The position numbers were made by a program, and so were the translations under genes. The notes under the pieces were generated by a model. The model did not search any database. It had not been told where the DNA came from and worked only from the letters and a program-made list of their open reading frames with translations. This document shows, one piece after another, positions 25,901 to 32,947 of a stretch of 38,822 nucleotides of DNA; the stretch's first letter is position 1, and every line of letters starts with the position of its first letter. Source of the DNA: an uncultured Bacilli bacterium (GTDB lineage: Bacteria > Bacillota_I > Bacilli_A > RF39 > UBA660); the NCBI GenBank assembly GCA_934095965.1, contig CAKOKR010000006.1, positions 1-38,822 on the forward strand, given 5' to 3'.

Positions 25901-27258
25901 GATAATAAATATTCTCCATCAATACTTGCTGAATTAAATTTAATCATTTCTAATTTTTCTCTTGTATTTATTTTTTTATTAATTAAAAATGTATCTTTAT
26001 TTGTATAAGTTACTCCATCTTGGTACATATTCTTATGATAATTATTATCCCATTTTTTATCACTATTTTTAATTACTGATGTTGTAAAATTGATATCTAA
26101 TTCATATGAATCATAACCAAGATAAACAAATTTTCTTTCATTTGTTTCTCCCCATGAATTTCTTAAAATCCATGCTCCGATTTTTTCAATCAATTTTCCA
26201 GAGTCGCATGTTTTATTTTCATTAACACTCTTATGTACTGTTCTTCCATATTCATCTTCAGTTTTACAGTAAGCATATTCATAGTTATCATCCCAGCCTA
26301 TAATTTGCATAGCGTGTCCAGTACCAATTCCACAGTTGTTTGCATCAACTAATGCATATGTACCATCAATATTTTTAAATCCGCAAGAACTTTCTGGAGA
26401 TTTTGTTCCTACATATGCACCACCATATTTCATTATGTTTTCTTTTACAACTTTTTCATATTTTTCTTTTGTTTCAATTGATGCAGAATTTAAAATTAAA
26501 GGCATATTTGTTGTGGATGTTATTTCATATTGTGAGTTTCCATAGTTTAATATTTCAAATAATTCTTTTTTTTCGGTTTGTTCATTATATGGCATATATT
26601 CATCTTCTACAAGTGATAACCCAAGTGATGAAATTAATGAAGCCATTGTATAGTTTCCGCCTTCAGTTAATAATTTATAGCCATTTTCATTTTTATAGTT
26701 TCTTATTCCATCTACACTTGTTGCATAGTCCATTTGTCTTATAGAAAAAGTTTTACTTGATGAATCATATGATTTATTTTCATTTACCATCAATAAGCTT
26801 TCAATTTGTTCTATTGCTGCAAATGACCAACATAAACCTAATCTTTTTTGATCTTTCATCGGCGTAATATAGCTTTTTCCATCTATATTATTTATATTAT
26901 ATGTTTCTGGAAGTTTAGTCTCTTTATAATTTTTACTTGGACTAAAATCAATGTTAAATACATTAGGCACTAATCCTAGATTTTTCTTTTCTTCTTCACT
27001 CATTGAAAGATATTTATCATAATTTGGATTTAAATATGGTTTATTTTCCTTCTTGTTTTTTTCAGTAAGAATTAACCGACCTGTTTTTTCATAAGTTTCT
27101 TTAATATATTTTTTTGACTCATCCGATAAATATGCATATGCTTCCGTTTTTAATGTTTTATCAATTTTATTTAATATTTTTTTATTAAAGTATACTAATA
27201 TTATTGGTACAACTAATAATAACACTAACACAATTAATACTTTTTTTCTATTTTTCAT
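22927..27258 (-). CDS. Papain-family surface protease with InlB-type repeats and dockerin
   Basis: A 1443-aa exported C1A-type cysteine protease. An N-terminal membrane/signal segment (6-25) is followed by a propeptide-like region and a catalytic domain: Gln137, Cys143 (GLCWSFA), His315 (GTGHAMQIIGWDDN) and Asn367 (RNSWG) are all present, so it should be active. A beta region follows, then a GLUG-like segment (about 625-720, GTEKDPYLIYTEEDLKKM) and a beta-helix-like region. Three InlB B-type (Flg_new) repeats lie at about 1090-1310, each with FxGWNT and LYAxW. The end is a type I dockerin with two calcium-loop repeats (GDINGDALINSADLLKIRQ and SDINYDLNINSADLLRVRQ), each followed by HLLGT. It is co-transcribed with the anchored protein 13 bp downstream. 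Substrates are unknown; host or dietary protein is plausible for a gut bacterium. Confidence 0.9.
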   Translation of the reverse strand: MKNRKKVLIVLVLLLVVPIILVYFNKKILNKIDKTLKTEAYAYLSDESKKYIKETYEKTGRLILTEKNKKENKPYLNPNYDKYLSMSEEEKKNLGLVPNVFNIDFSPSKNYKETKLPETYNINNIDGKSYITPMKDQKRLGLCWSFAAIEQIESLLMVNENKSYDSSSKTFSIRQMDYATSVDGIRNYKNENGYKLLTEGGNYTMASLISSLGLSLVEDEYMPYNEQTEKKELFEILNYGNSQYEITSTTNMPLILNSASIETKEKYEKVVKENIMKYGGAYVGTKSPESSCGFKNIDGTYALVDANNCGIGTGHAMQIIGWDDNYEYAYCKTEDEYGRTVHKSVNENKTCDSGKLIEKIGAWILRNSWGETNERKFVYLGYDSYELDINFTTSVIKNSDKKWDNNYHKNMYQDGVTYTNKDTFLINKKINTREKLEMIKFNSASIDGEYLLSLKIGDKKYENIKTINIAYPGLYTIDLSEENIIIDEDIISVTLTGVNDSMLLENTISVFTSNEDKTPIINTRDLNRENIKTTEKNNYELVVYSDTKNIASNEKITYSLTKDNIDYSEYIMSVKNNAVAENNVNASITIKNDIPEGTYILKSNYKDYQFDSSVEIINTIDLTGSGTEKDPYLIYTEEDLKKMSLKPNSYYLLKNDITLTEKWTPIGTSENPFRGGFDGENHKIINLNIDENSLDAVGFFGYVDVKYSYDISLPSKYTSYFEKTFIKNVIFENPIVSNKGPAGVLIGKLNFDPSNPPERASNLSHFIMNIENVHFMGGKVTSNESDAGVISGFVGTYNTYKLVPSLTINNIFSSTTISGNHSSGMIGFIKSTPYDGQDIWFEFSLTNIQNVGLIEISKYNNTYIDTNCYSPIIGGIKDNVWLTINNVIASSVFDSTKYKSEFIYDKFKTYNAGNKKWYIGYIDGGILEKKQKDSIYYIPQEGFKTIDYENNFIEFDTYWKRETIDGILRMPVLKNLNFSYDKLPDEININLYDEISLLQKINKKPYQIGYDVKENNNVLETQNKYVDRYFDDLILQATQKGQAIITIYNYYDGSIKDIKINVLAKKEEKPTITYYFNSKNNNESYEQQLNANESFSLLKNKFTRPGYIFEGWNTLEDGKGTTYKDEELFASGIDENLKLYAIWTPEEYTIKFHSNEGEGVMSDQIIKIDDSSEYRYLSSNKFTRKNYKFVGWNTSSDGKGTSYDEKITNEELFKYEDKVINLYAQWELIDIKISYYPNDAYGNVEVQTSKIGTQLTILDNLYKREGYQFMGWNTNNSGTGETYKPGQVITLEKNINLYAQWKKIIPYKINNYQVDYTNKYISKIMVNTSDTSFKSNIEIGYGYDIRVDILPINNKNLLYTSGRTQIWKDGRVVETFTNVVIGDINGDALINSADLLKIRQHLLGTNILVGPYFLASDINYDLNINSADLLRVRQHLLGTKPIE

Positions 27259-27282
27259 AACACACCTCTATACTACAATACG

Positions 27283-27311
27283 AGTATATCAATTTTATTT
27301 TTAAAAGTCAA
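27283..27311 (-). promoter_or_regulatory. Sigma-A promoter of the protease unit
   Basis: Minus-strand -35 TTGACT at 27306-27311 and -10 TATACT at 27283-27288, spacer 17 bp. I see no clear terminator between sufB and this promoter, so some readthrough is possible. Confidence 0.8.
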
Positions 27312-27340
27312 TTTGTTATGGACAATTGTTATTGGCAAAT

Positions 27341-28654
27341 TTATAAATTTCTTTTTATTAATTGGTTTAATTCTACGGCATATTCCATGGGTAGTTCACT
27401 TTTAAATTTATCGATAAAACCAAGAACAATTAACTCTGTTGCCCTCTCTTCTGGAATACCACGACTCATTAAATAGAATAAAACATCATCATTTATTTTT
27501 GAAACTGTTGCTTCATGTTCTATGTTACTTGATAAGTTACCCACTATATTTACTGGTATTGTATCACTCATTGATTCATCATCTAAAATTAAGCTATCAC
27601 ACTTAACCATTGCTTCACTATTTATGGCACTTTTTTTAATATCAACTTTACCACGATATGTTGCATTGCCTCCATTTGATGCAATACTTTTTGAAACAAT
27701 ATTACTTTTTGTATTTTTACCAATATGAATCATTCTTGCTCCACTATCTTGTTCTTGATTCTTTTTAGCAACACTAATTGTAATACATGTTCCACTTGAA
27801 TTATCTCCTTTTAAAACACAACATGGATATTTCATTGTTACTTTTGAACCAATGTTACCATCAATCCATTCCATTACACCAGACTCATCAACTAAAGCTC
27901 TTTTTGTAACTAAGTTATAGACATTTGTTGCCCAGTTTTGAACTGTTGAATAACGGCATTTTGAATTTTTACCAACATAGATTTCCACAATTGCAGCATG
28001 CAAGCTTGATTCACTATATGATGGTGCGGTACATCCTTCGACATAATGTAGAGATGAATTATCATCAACAATTATTAAAGTTCTTTCAAATTGTCCCATG
28101 TTTTTGCTATTGATTCTAAAATAACTTTGTAAAGGTCTATCAAGTACAGTATTTTTTGGTACATATATAAATGAACCTCCACTAAATACTGATGAATTTA
28201 ATGCTGCAAATTTATTTTCTGTGTATGACACTATTTTACCAAAATATTTTTTTACTAAATCTGGATATTTCTTAATTGCAACTTCGATTGAGGTAAATAT
28301 TACATTTTTTTCTTCAAGTTCTTTAATCATGTTGTGATATATTACTTCACTTTCATATTGAACTCCCATTCCTCCAAAATGTTTTTCACTTTCTAAAACA
28401 CCAACACTATCTAGTTCATCAACAACTGGTTTTAAAATATTGTTCCAATTATTTTCTAACTTTTTATCTGTTTCATTATTCTTATAATAAATTACATCAT
28501 CAAAATTTAATTTAATTTCTGGTCCAAAATCAGGCATACTTTGATTAACAAATGAATTATATCCTTTTAATCTATAATCAAGTACCCAGTTATCTTCACC
28601 TTTTATTTTAGATATTTCTCTTACCTTTTCTTCACTTAAACCTATTATTTCCAT
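27341..28654 (-). CDS. sufB: Fe-S cluster assembly protein SufB
   Basis: A 437-aa SufB, the core of the SufBCD scaffold on which Fe-S clusters are built in the cytoplasm. Family features: YYKNNETDKKLENNWN near the N-terminus, VFSGGSFIYVPKNTVL, VEGCTAPSYSESSLHAA, RALVDESGVMEWIDGN and the C-terminal EATVSKINDDVLFYLMSRGI. The usual cysteine in VEGCTAP is present. It is slightly shorter than Bacillus SufB (about 465 aa). It is the last gene of the suf operon, one base after sufU. Confidence 0.95.
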   Translation of the reverse strand: MEIIGLSEEKVREISKIKGEDNWVLDYRLKGYNSFVNQSMPDFGPEIKLNFDDVIYYKNNETDKKLENNWNNILKPVVDELDSVGVLESEKHFGGMGVQYESEVIYHNMIKELEEKNVIFTSIEVAIKKYPDLVKKYFGKIVSYTENKFAALNSSVFSGGSFIYVPKNTVLDRPLQSYFRINSKNMGQFERTLIIVDDNSSLHYVEGCTAPSYSESSLHAAIVEIYVGKNSKCRYSTVQNWATNVYNLVTKRALVDESGVMEWIDGNIGSKVTMKYPCCVLKGDNSSGTCITISVAKKNQEQDSGARMIHIGKNTKSNIVSKSIASNGGNATYRGKVDIKKSAINSEAMVKCDSLILDDESMSDTIPVNIVGNLSSNIEHEATVSKINDDVLFYLMSRGIPEERATELIVLGFIDKFKSELPMEYAVELNQLIKRNL

Positions 28655-28655
28655 G

Positions 28656-29084
28656 TTATTTACCTTCTATATCTTCAAGTATTTTAATAACTGTTTTACA
28701 AGGAAGTAATGCACAGTTTTTACGTGCTGGTTGAAGTGCTATTTCATCAAATACTTGAAGGTTACCTAGAGTATCTTTATCATATTCTTCTTCATTAACC
28801 ATTTTGTTATAGTTATCAGCTAATTGTTTTGCTTCATCAATAGTTTTTCCAATTAAAATATCTGACCAAATACTTGTTGCACTTGTACAAATTGCACATG
28901 CTTCACCATCAAATAAAACATCTTCGATTATATTATTATTTACTTTAACCATCATATTCATATTATCAATACATGAATCACTTCTTGTATTTTCTTTGAT
29001 ATACGATTTATCTTCTATTAATCCACGATGAGTTGTATCTCTGCTATAATCCATGATTATTTCTCTTTTTGTTTCTCTATCCAT
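28656..29084 (-). CDS. sufU: SufU, sulfur-transfer/scaffold protein
   Basis: A 142-aa SufU/IscU-like protein. In Firmicutes SufU is a zinc protein that takes persulfide sulfur from SufS and passes it to SufB. The three conserved cysteines can be placed: DSCID (usual CGD), GEACAI (usual GEGCAI) and KNCALL near the end. The usual CGD and GEGCSI have thus become CID and GEACAI, small departures. ATG 29084 has a good AAAGGAGG site and overlaps sufD. No sufS is beside it. Confidence 0.88.
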   Translation of the reverse strand: MDRETKREIIMDYSRDTTHRGLIEDKSYIKENTRSDSCIDNMNMMVKVNNNIIEDVLFDGEACAICTSATSIWSDILIGKTIDEAKQLADNYNKMVNEEEYDKDTLGNLQVFDEIALQPARKNCALLPCKTVIKILEDIEGK

Positions 29085-29658
29085 GATTTACCTCCTTTAA
29101 ATTTTTTATAAATTCTTGTACAACTTTTTCTTCTTTATTTCCATTATTAATAAGTAAGCTTTCCATAAGTAATTCATTTGATTTATTAAAACTTATACCT
29201 CTACTCATTAGATAAAATAATAATTCATCTTTGAATTTACCAATGTATGCTGCATGATTTGAAAACGTATCATAATTTCTAATAAGTAAATTGGGTTTTA
29301 TTAAACTTGTTCCATCACTTAAATTTATAATTTGATTTTCTTGATTACATATACATTTACTTATATTTTTTGGTACAAGACCTGTTACATCAAATGATAA
29401 TTTATTATTTAAAACATTTACTCCGTGATTAAATATGTTACTTTCAGTATTCTTACTATTGTGATTAACTTCAATTTTAAAGGTATTATCATCTAGACTT
29501 ATCGTACTAAAATGATAATTTACTTTTGCGTTTTCTCCGTTTAAATTAATTATTACATTAACACTTTTATTAAATACGTAGTGAAATATATTTAATGTTT
29601 CATTTTCTTTTATATCAAATTTGATATTTAAATCATTTATATATATATCTTTATTCAT
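29077..29658 (-). CDS. sufD: Short SufD-like protein
   Basis: A 193-aa protein in the sufD position. Only the C-terminal part of the SufB/SufD fold is recognisable: a beta-helix-like stretch (HFSTISLDDNTFKIEVNHNS) and the closing AAYIGKFKDELLFYLMSRGI, which parallels the end of SufB here. Normal SufD has about 430 residues, so more than half is missing, but the frame, ribosome spacing and operon place are intact, which suggests a natural minimal form. ATG 29658 overlaps the sufC stop by eight bases; the TTG nine bases earlier is less likely. Confidence 0.7.
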   Translation of the reverse strand: MNKDIYINDLNIKFDIKENETLNIFHYVFNKSVNVIINLNGENAKVNYHFSTISLDDNTFKIEVNHNSKNTESNIFNHGVNVLNNKLSFDVTGLVPKNISKCICNQENQIINLSDGTSLIKPNLLIRNYDTFSNHAAYIGKFKDELLFYLMSRGISFNKSNELLMESLLINNGNKEEKVVQEFIKNLKEVNHG

Positions 29659-30382
29659 TGTAACCAACTTTTTCTGTTAACGTTGCTAAAGATATATCAC
29701 CAGTTTTAACAATTGTACCATTTTTCATAACATGAACATAATCAGGCTTAATCATCTCAAGAATTCTTGGATAATGGGTAATAATTAATATTGATGTATC
29801 GGGATTTTCATTTTTGTATTTATTTATGTTTTCACATACTATTTTTAATGAGTCTACGTCTAGACCTGAATCAAGTTCATCTAGTATGATAAGTTTTGGT
29901 TTTAGCATTTTTATTTGAAGTACTTCATTTTTCTTTTTTTCACCACCAGAGAAACCTGCATTAACATGTCTATGAATCATATCTTTAGAAAACTCTAAAT
30001 CTTTTAGTGAGTTGTTAACTTCAGTTATAAATTTAAAATAATCTATATGTTTACCTGTTATTTCTTCACTACTTGTTTTTAAAAATTCACTATTAGTTAC
30101 ACCATCTATTACTGTTGGGTCTTGCATTGCTAAAAATATTCCAAGTTTTGCTATTTCATCTGTGGTTAAATTATTTAATTTTGTTTCATTAAAAATAATT
30201 TCTCCACCAGTTAAAGTAAATAAGTAATGCCCCATTATAATTTTTGCTAATGTTGATTTACCTGTTCCATTTGGTCCCATTATTGCATGAGTTTCTCCAT
30301 CATTAATATCTAATGATAAATCTTTTAATATTTTTTTATCTTCATTTTTTAAACTAACACTAATATTTTTTATACTTAACAT
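29651..30382 (-). CDS. sufC: Fe-S assembly ATPase SufC
   Basis: A 243-aa ABC-type ATPase that drives the SufBCD scaffold; it is soluble and not a transporter. It has Walker A GPNGTGKST (residues 36-44), the SufC-type signature FSGGEKKKNE, Walker B LIILDELDSGLD and switch His in ITHYPRI. ATG 30382 follows AAAGGTGG; the GTG nine bases earlier is in the binding site. First suf gene after the regulator. Confidence 0.95.
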   Translation of the reverse strand: MLSIKNISVSLKNEDKKILKDLSLDINDGETHAIMGPNGTGKSTLAKIIMGHYLFTLTGGEIIFNETKLNNLTTDEIAKLGIFLAMQDPTVIDGVTNSEFLKTSSEEITGKHIDYFKFITEVNNSLKDLEFSKDMIHRHVNAGFSGGEKKKNEVLQIKMLKPKLIILDELDSGLDVDSLKIVCENINKYKNENPDTSILIITHYPRILEMIKPDYVHVMKNGTIVKTGDISLATLTEKVGYNE

Positions 30383-30393
30383 AATTACCACCT

Positions 30394-30696
30394 TTACTTA
30401 TTTATTTTATCTATTAATTCAACTACTTCATCAATTATTTCTAATTTGTCATTTTTGATATTTTCTACCATACAGCTTTTCATATGACTTTTCAATATGT
30501 TGTTACCTAGACTTTTTAAGGAATGCATTGATGCTGATAATTGAATTATTATTTCATCACAATACCTATCGTCTTGAACCATTTGTTTTATTCCACGAAT
30601 TTGTCCTTCGATTACATTTAATCTTTTGATAATATTTGCTTTTTCTTCGCAACTTCGATGCTTGTTCTTTTTACACATTTGACATATTTCATGCAT
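30394..30696 (-). CDS. CsoR/RcnR-family metal- or sulfur-sensing repressor
   Basis: A 100-aa all-helical regulator. The family ligand residues are present: Cys46 (DDRYCDEI), His71 and Cys75 (LKSHMKSCM), the Cys-His-Cys set that binds Cu(I) in CsoR. Sequence LNVIEGQIRGIKQMV is the family's RNA-like hallmark of helix 1. The N-terminus carries extra cysteines (EICQMC, RSC). Family members without the His (CstR) sense persulfide; with the His present, copper is the better guess, though the operon points to sulfur or Fe-S status. It lies three codons or so upstream of sufC and has a CsoR-type operator in its promoter, so it probably represses its own suf operon. Confidence 0.88.
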   Translation of the reverse strand: MHEICQMCKKNKHRSCEEKANIIKRLNVIEGQIRGIKQMVQDDRYCDEIIIQLSASMHSLKSLGNNILKSHMKSCMVENIKNDKLEIIDEVVELIDKINK

Positions 30697-30715
30697 AATC
30701 TTTCACCCGTTTTTT

Positions 30716-30745
30716 ATTATACACCCCTATGGGGTCTATTGTAAA
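30716..30745 (-). promoter_or_regulatory. suf operon promoter with CsoR-type operator
   Basis: Minus-strand -35 TTTACA at 30740-30745 and -10 TATAAT at 30716-30721, spacer 18 bp. Inside the spacer lies ACCCCTATGGGGT (30723-30735), a palindrome with five-base arms that matches the TACCCC...GGGGTA type of CsoR operator. Binding there would block RNA polymerase. Confidence 0.85.
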
Positions 30746-30764
30746 GAAAATTTACCAAAACATA

Positions 30765-30793
30765 TTGCACATCTATTAATTATTTTGTATAAT
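30765..30793 (+). promoter_or_regulatory. tRNA promoter
   Basis: -35 TTGCAC at 30765-30770, -10 TATAAT at 30788-30793, spacer 17 bp; the tRNA starts nine bases later, near the expected start of transcription. Confidence 0.8.
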
Positions 30794-30801
30794 TTAGTTA
30801 T

Positions 30802-30875
30802 GCCGCTATAGTATAATGGTATTACAAATCCATGGTAAGGATTAAATCAGTGTTCAATTCACTGTTGCGGCACCA
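30802..30875 (+). tRNA. tRNA-Thr (anticodon GGT)
   Basis: A 74-nt cloverleaf with encoded CCA. Anticodon stem AATCC/GGATT with loop ATGGTAA gives anticodon GGT (Thr, ACC/ACT codons), with U33 and A37 as expected. T stem CAGTG/CACTG encloses TTCAATT. The acceptor stem GCCGCTA/TTGCGGC has one T-T mismatch at 6:67. The D arm (GTA...TAC with TAATGGTAT) has a three-pair stem. The mismatch and weak D stem leave some doubt that it is a normal working copy. Confidence 0.85.
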
Positions 30876-30921
30876 GATTTAAGGATAACTCGAACTTTTA
30901 TAAATTCGGGAGTAATAAATT

Positions 30922-30945
30922 ACTAACAAAAATGTTAGTTTTTTT
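30922..30945 (+). terminator. tRNA transcript terminator
   Basis: ACTAAC (30922-30927) pairs with GTTAGT (30934-30939), followed by a run of T. Confidence 0.7.
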
Positions 30946-30974
30946 GTTATTTAAGAAAGAAAAAGTGATGAGTT

Positions 30975-31498
30975 GTGACAATAGAAACTAGAAAACTTGT
31001 AATAAGTGAAAAATTAAAAAGAAAGGTAGAAATGGTTTGTAGGTTTGCTAATGTAAAATACACCATTATAAATGGAAATATTAAAAGTATTAAAAATACA
31101 AATATCGCTATGTTTAAACCTCATATAGTAAAAATTAAAGGTATTGATTATTTAATATTTGATGATTGTGATGATATTTTTATAAATAGTTATAAAGAAA
31201 TAATTAAGTTTAAAGGTTATGAACTTTATAATATATATGAAGATGTAGGTATAAGTGCTAAAAATGATAAAAGACCAGCATATCAAGAAATGATGCAAGA
31301 TGTGAAAGATAAAAAATTAATATTATAGTTGCTTTTAAATTAGATAGATTAACTCGTTCTGTATATGATATTGAAAAATTAATGAAGTTTGTTAATGATT
31401 ATGAATGTGATATTGATTGTATGGCTGATGAATCTAATACTACTACTTCAAATGTAGATATTGAAAAAATAGTTAGAATTATTGTTATTAATGATTAA
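30975..31498 (+). pseudogene. Frameshifted serine recombinase remnant
   Basis: From about residue 80 the frame matches the resolvase catalytic domain: YEDVGISAKNDKRPAYQEMM, then, in the next frame, IIVAFKLDRLTRSVYDIEKL and CDIDCMADESNTTTS. The shift lies in an A6 run at 31311-31316; one more A would restore KDKKINIIVAFKLDRL. The first 80 residues do not look like a resolvase start, and the catalytic-serine motif (YxRVS) is missing, so the gene is also broken or replaced at its 5' end. The C-terminal DNA-binding half is absent. An open frame continues in pieces to 31764 without recognisable domains. It lies 100 bp after a tRNA gene, as expected of a decayed integrated element. Confidence 0.75.
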
Positions 31499-31666
31499 AA
31501 AAAATATAATGATGATGTTGTTGATGAAATAAAAGAATATCACAAAAATAGTCTTTACGATAATGAAGATTTACACGATATTGCAGATAATACCACAAGA
31601 GAAGAAGGAATAAATGATTACTTATACACAAAAAATTATGAATATGACAACCGAGATTTTGATATT

Positions 31667-31829
31667 AAAAAAAACGAGCTACAGCTCGTCATAAAAGATC
31701 ATTTTGACAAAATGGTAACACACTATGTTATTGACAAAGCCAATAACGGTGTGCAAAGGTGCTAAGTCCTTTTTGAAACCCGTATAGCATAATTTTAGCA
31801 AAGCATAAAGCCATGCAAAATTATACTAT
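31667..31829 (-). ncRNA. Candidate structured RNA with four hairpins
   Basis: Read on the minus strand from 31829: a 13-bp stem (31817-31829 with 31784-31796) extended by GCAT/ATGC with a six-base bulge; a single-stranded stretch; a 12-bp stem with a small bulge (31719-31733 with 31741-31753); a 6-bp stem (31700-31714); and a perfect rho-independent terminator (ACGAGC/GCTCGT, 31674-31689) followed by eight T. A possible promoter is TATAAT at 31820-31825 with TTTAGA 18 bp upstream; if used, it would trim the first hairpin. The shape (bulged duplex, stem, short stem, terminator) recalls tracrRNA-like guides, but no cas or tnpB gene is in view. A plus-strand frame also crosses it without known domains. 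Confidence 0.45.
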
Positions 31830-31848
31830 TGTAAGTAGTCTAATCTAA

Positions 31849-31882
31849 AATTATCATTCGATTTTTAAAGTTTATGATAATT
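31849..31882. repeat. Inverted repeat, 9-bp arms
   Basis: AATTATCAT (31849-31857) and ATGATAATT (31874-31882) are exact complements. It may be the terminator of the gene at 31915-32604, though only a weak T-tract follows on the minus strand. The rest of 31830-31914 holds nothing else I can name. Confidence 0.45.
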
Positions 31883-31914
31883 GTAATTTTCGAAACTTTT
31901 TACATTATTAAATA

Positions 31915-32604
31915 TTAATTATCTATATATGAACTATATTTTTTTAAAATTGCCATAGCTTCTTCTTTATCTATTTTTGTATAATTACTATAGTATTGCA
32001 TATCAGAATATTTTTCATCAGATTTTTTCCAATCCGAATTTTCTTTATCAAAGACATAAACATAGCCGTTTTGAGTTTTATAAATGTTTTTATAATATTT
32101 ATAACTATAATACCAATTATCACCATTACCATCTTTTGTATACAAATTTCCATCTTTATCTGGTATTATCCATAAATTGTTTAATTTTATATGTTCTTCA
32201 ATATCAATTGCTTTTCCGATATTAGAATGTGCTTCTTCAACAAAATATATATCATTAGCTACATTGTTACCATAATCATAATTTGCATTAGTTATAAACC
32301 ACAAATTAAATGTTTTCTTAAGTCTAATTGTCATTTGTTCTTCTTCATTTGCAATAATTACGGTTGCTTCCGTAGCTTTATGACCATCTGCTTCTGCATC
32401 GCTTACAGTGGAAGACCAATCAATATATTCTAAACTAATATCTTTTATTTCATACAAATTATATTTTTTATTAATAATTTTTGTTATCTTATCTCGATCA
32501 TTACCAATTGAAAATATAAAATAAAAACTAATCATCAAAACAATGATTAATAATATAGTATTTTTTATTGTTTTTTTCCAGTTTTTTTTATCAATAATTT
32601 TCAC
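31915..32604 (-). CDS. Membrane-anchored extracytoplasmic protein of unknown function
   Basis: A 229-aa protein with a basic N-terminus, one membrane segment (about residues 14-32, TILLIIVLMISFYFIF) and an external domain of about 195 residues rich in Tyr, Asn, Asp and Lys. Aromatic clusters (DNWYYSYKYYKNIYK) and the repeated YSDMQYYSNY suggest a beta-rich binding domain. No family recognised. Start is GTG 32604, 11 bases after AAGGAGG; no ATG in frame gives a better start. It stands alone inside the recombinase-derived region, so it may be cargo of the former element. Confidence 0.6.
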   Translation of the reverse strand: MKIIDKKNWKKTIKNTILLIIVLMISFYFIFSIGNDRDKITKIINKKYNLYEIKDISLEYIDWSSTVSDAEADGHKATEATVIIANEEEQMTIRLKKTFNLWFITNANYDYGNNVANDIYFVEEAHSNIGKAIDIEEHIKLNNLWIIPDKDGNLYTKDGNGDNWYYSYKYYKNIYKTQNGYVYVFDKENSDWKKSDEKYSDMQYYSNYTKIDKEEAMAILKKYSSYIDN

Positions 32605-32758
32605 TATAATTCATACCTCCTTATAAAGGATTTTATCATATAAATTTATATTTTTAAATATTTTTTACATAATATACAAATATTTTGTTTCAAAATGAAT
32701 ATTTTTTAATTTAATTTAATTAATAAGTAGTTATTACTATCTAAAAATTTGTGTGTGG

Positions 32759-32825
32759 TTGTTATACTTCCACCATAAGGGCACCATTAGATAACAAAAG
32801 CCTGCTTCAAGCAGACTTTTTATTT
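32759..32825 (+). ncRNA. Candidate small RNA ending in a terminator
   Basis: TTGTTAT (32759-32765) pairs with ATAACAA (32791-32797), enclosing a C-rich loop with TCCACCATAAGGGCACCA. A terminator hairpin (AAAGCCTGC with GCAGACTTT, 32797-32819, one mismatch) and TTTTT follow. There is no gene upstream on this strand for it to terminate, so a short transcript is likely. The promoter is not clear. Confidence 0.35.
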
Positions 32826-32947
32826 ATTCTAGGTTATTTTGTATTATAATAATTTAAAGAAATATATTATATTGATGTGCCTCCAGAAATTTATATGTTT
32901 AAAGAGTTTGTGGATTATGATAACATATAATACAACAAAAATAAAAG

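Noticed and set aside
30721..30760. Riboswitch or T-box before the suf operon
   Set aside because: The space between promoter and start is too short; the palindrome is DNA between -35 and -10 and fits an operator.
31499..31764. Protein gene on the plus strand over the RNA candidate
   Set aside because: The frame is open for about 88 codons, but has no start with a binding site, no known domain, and crosses strong hairpins.
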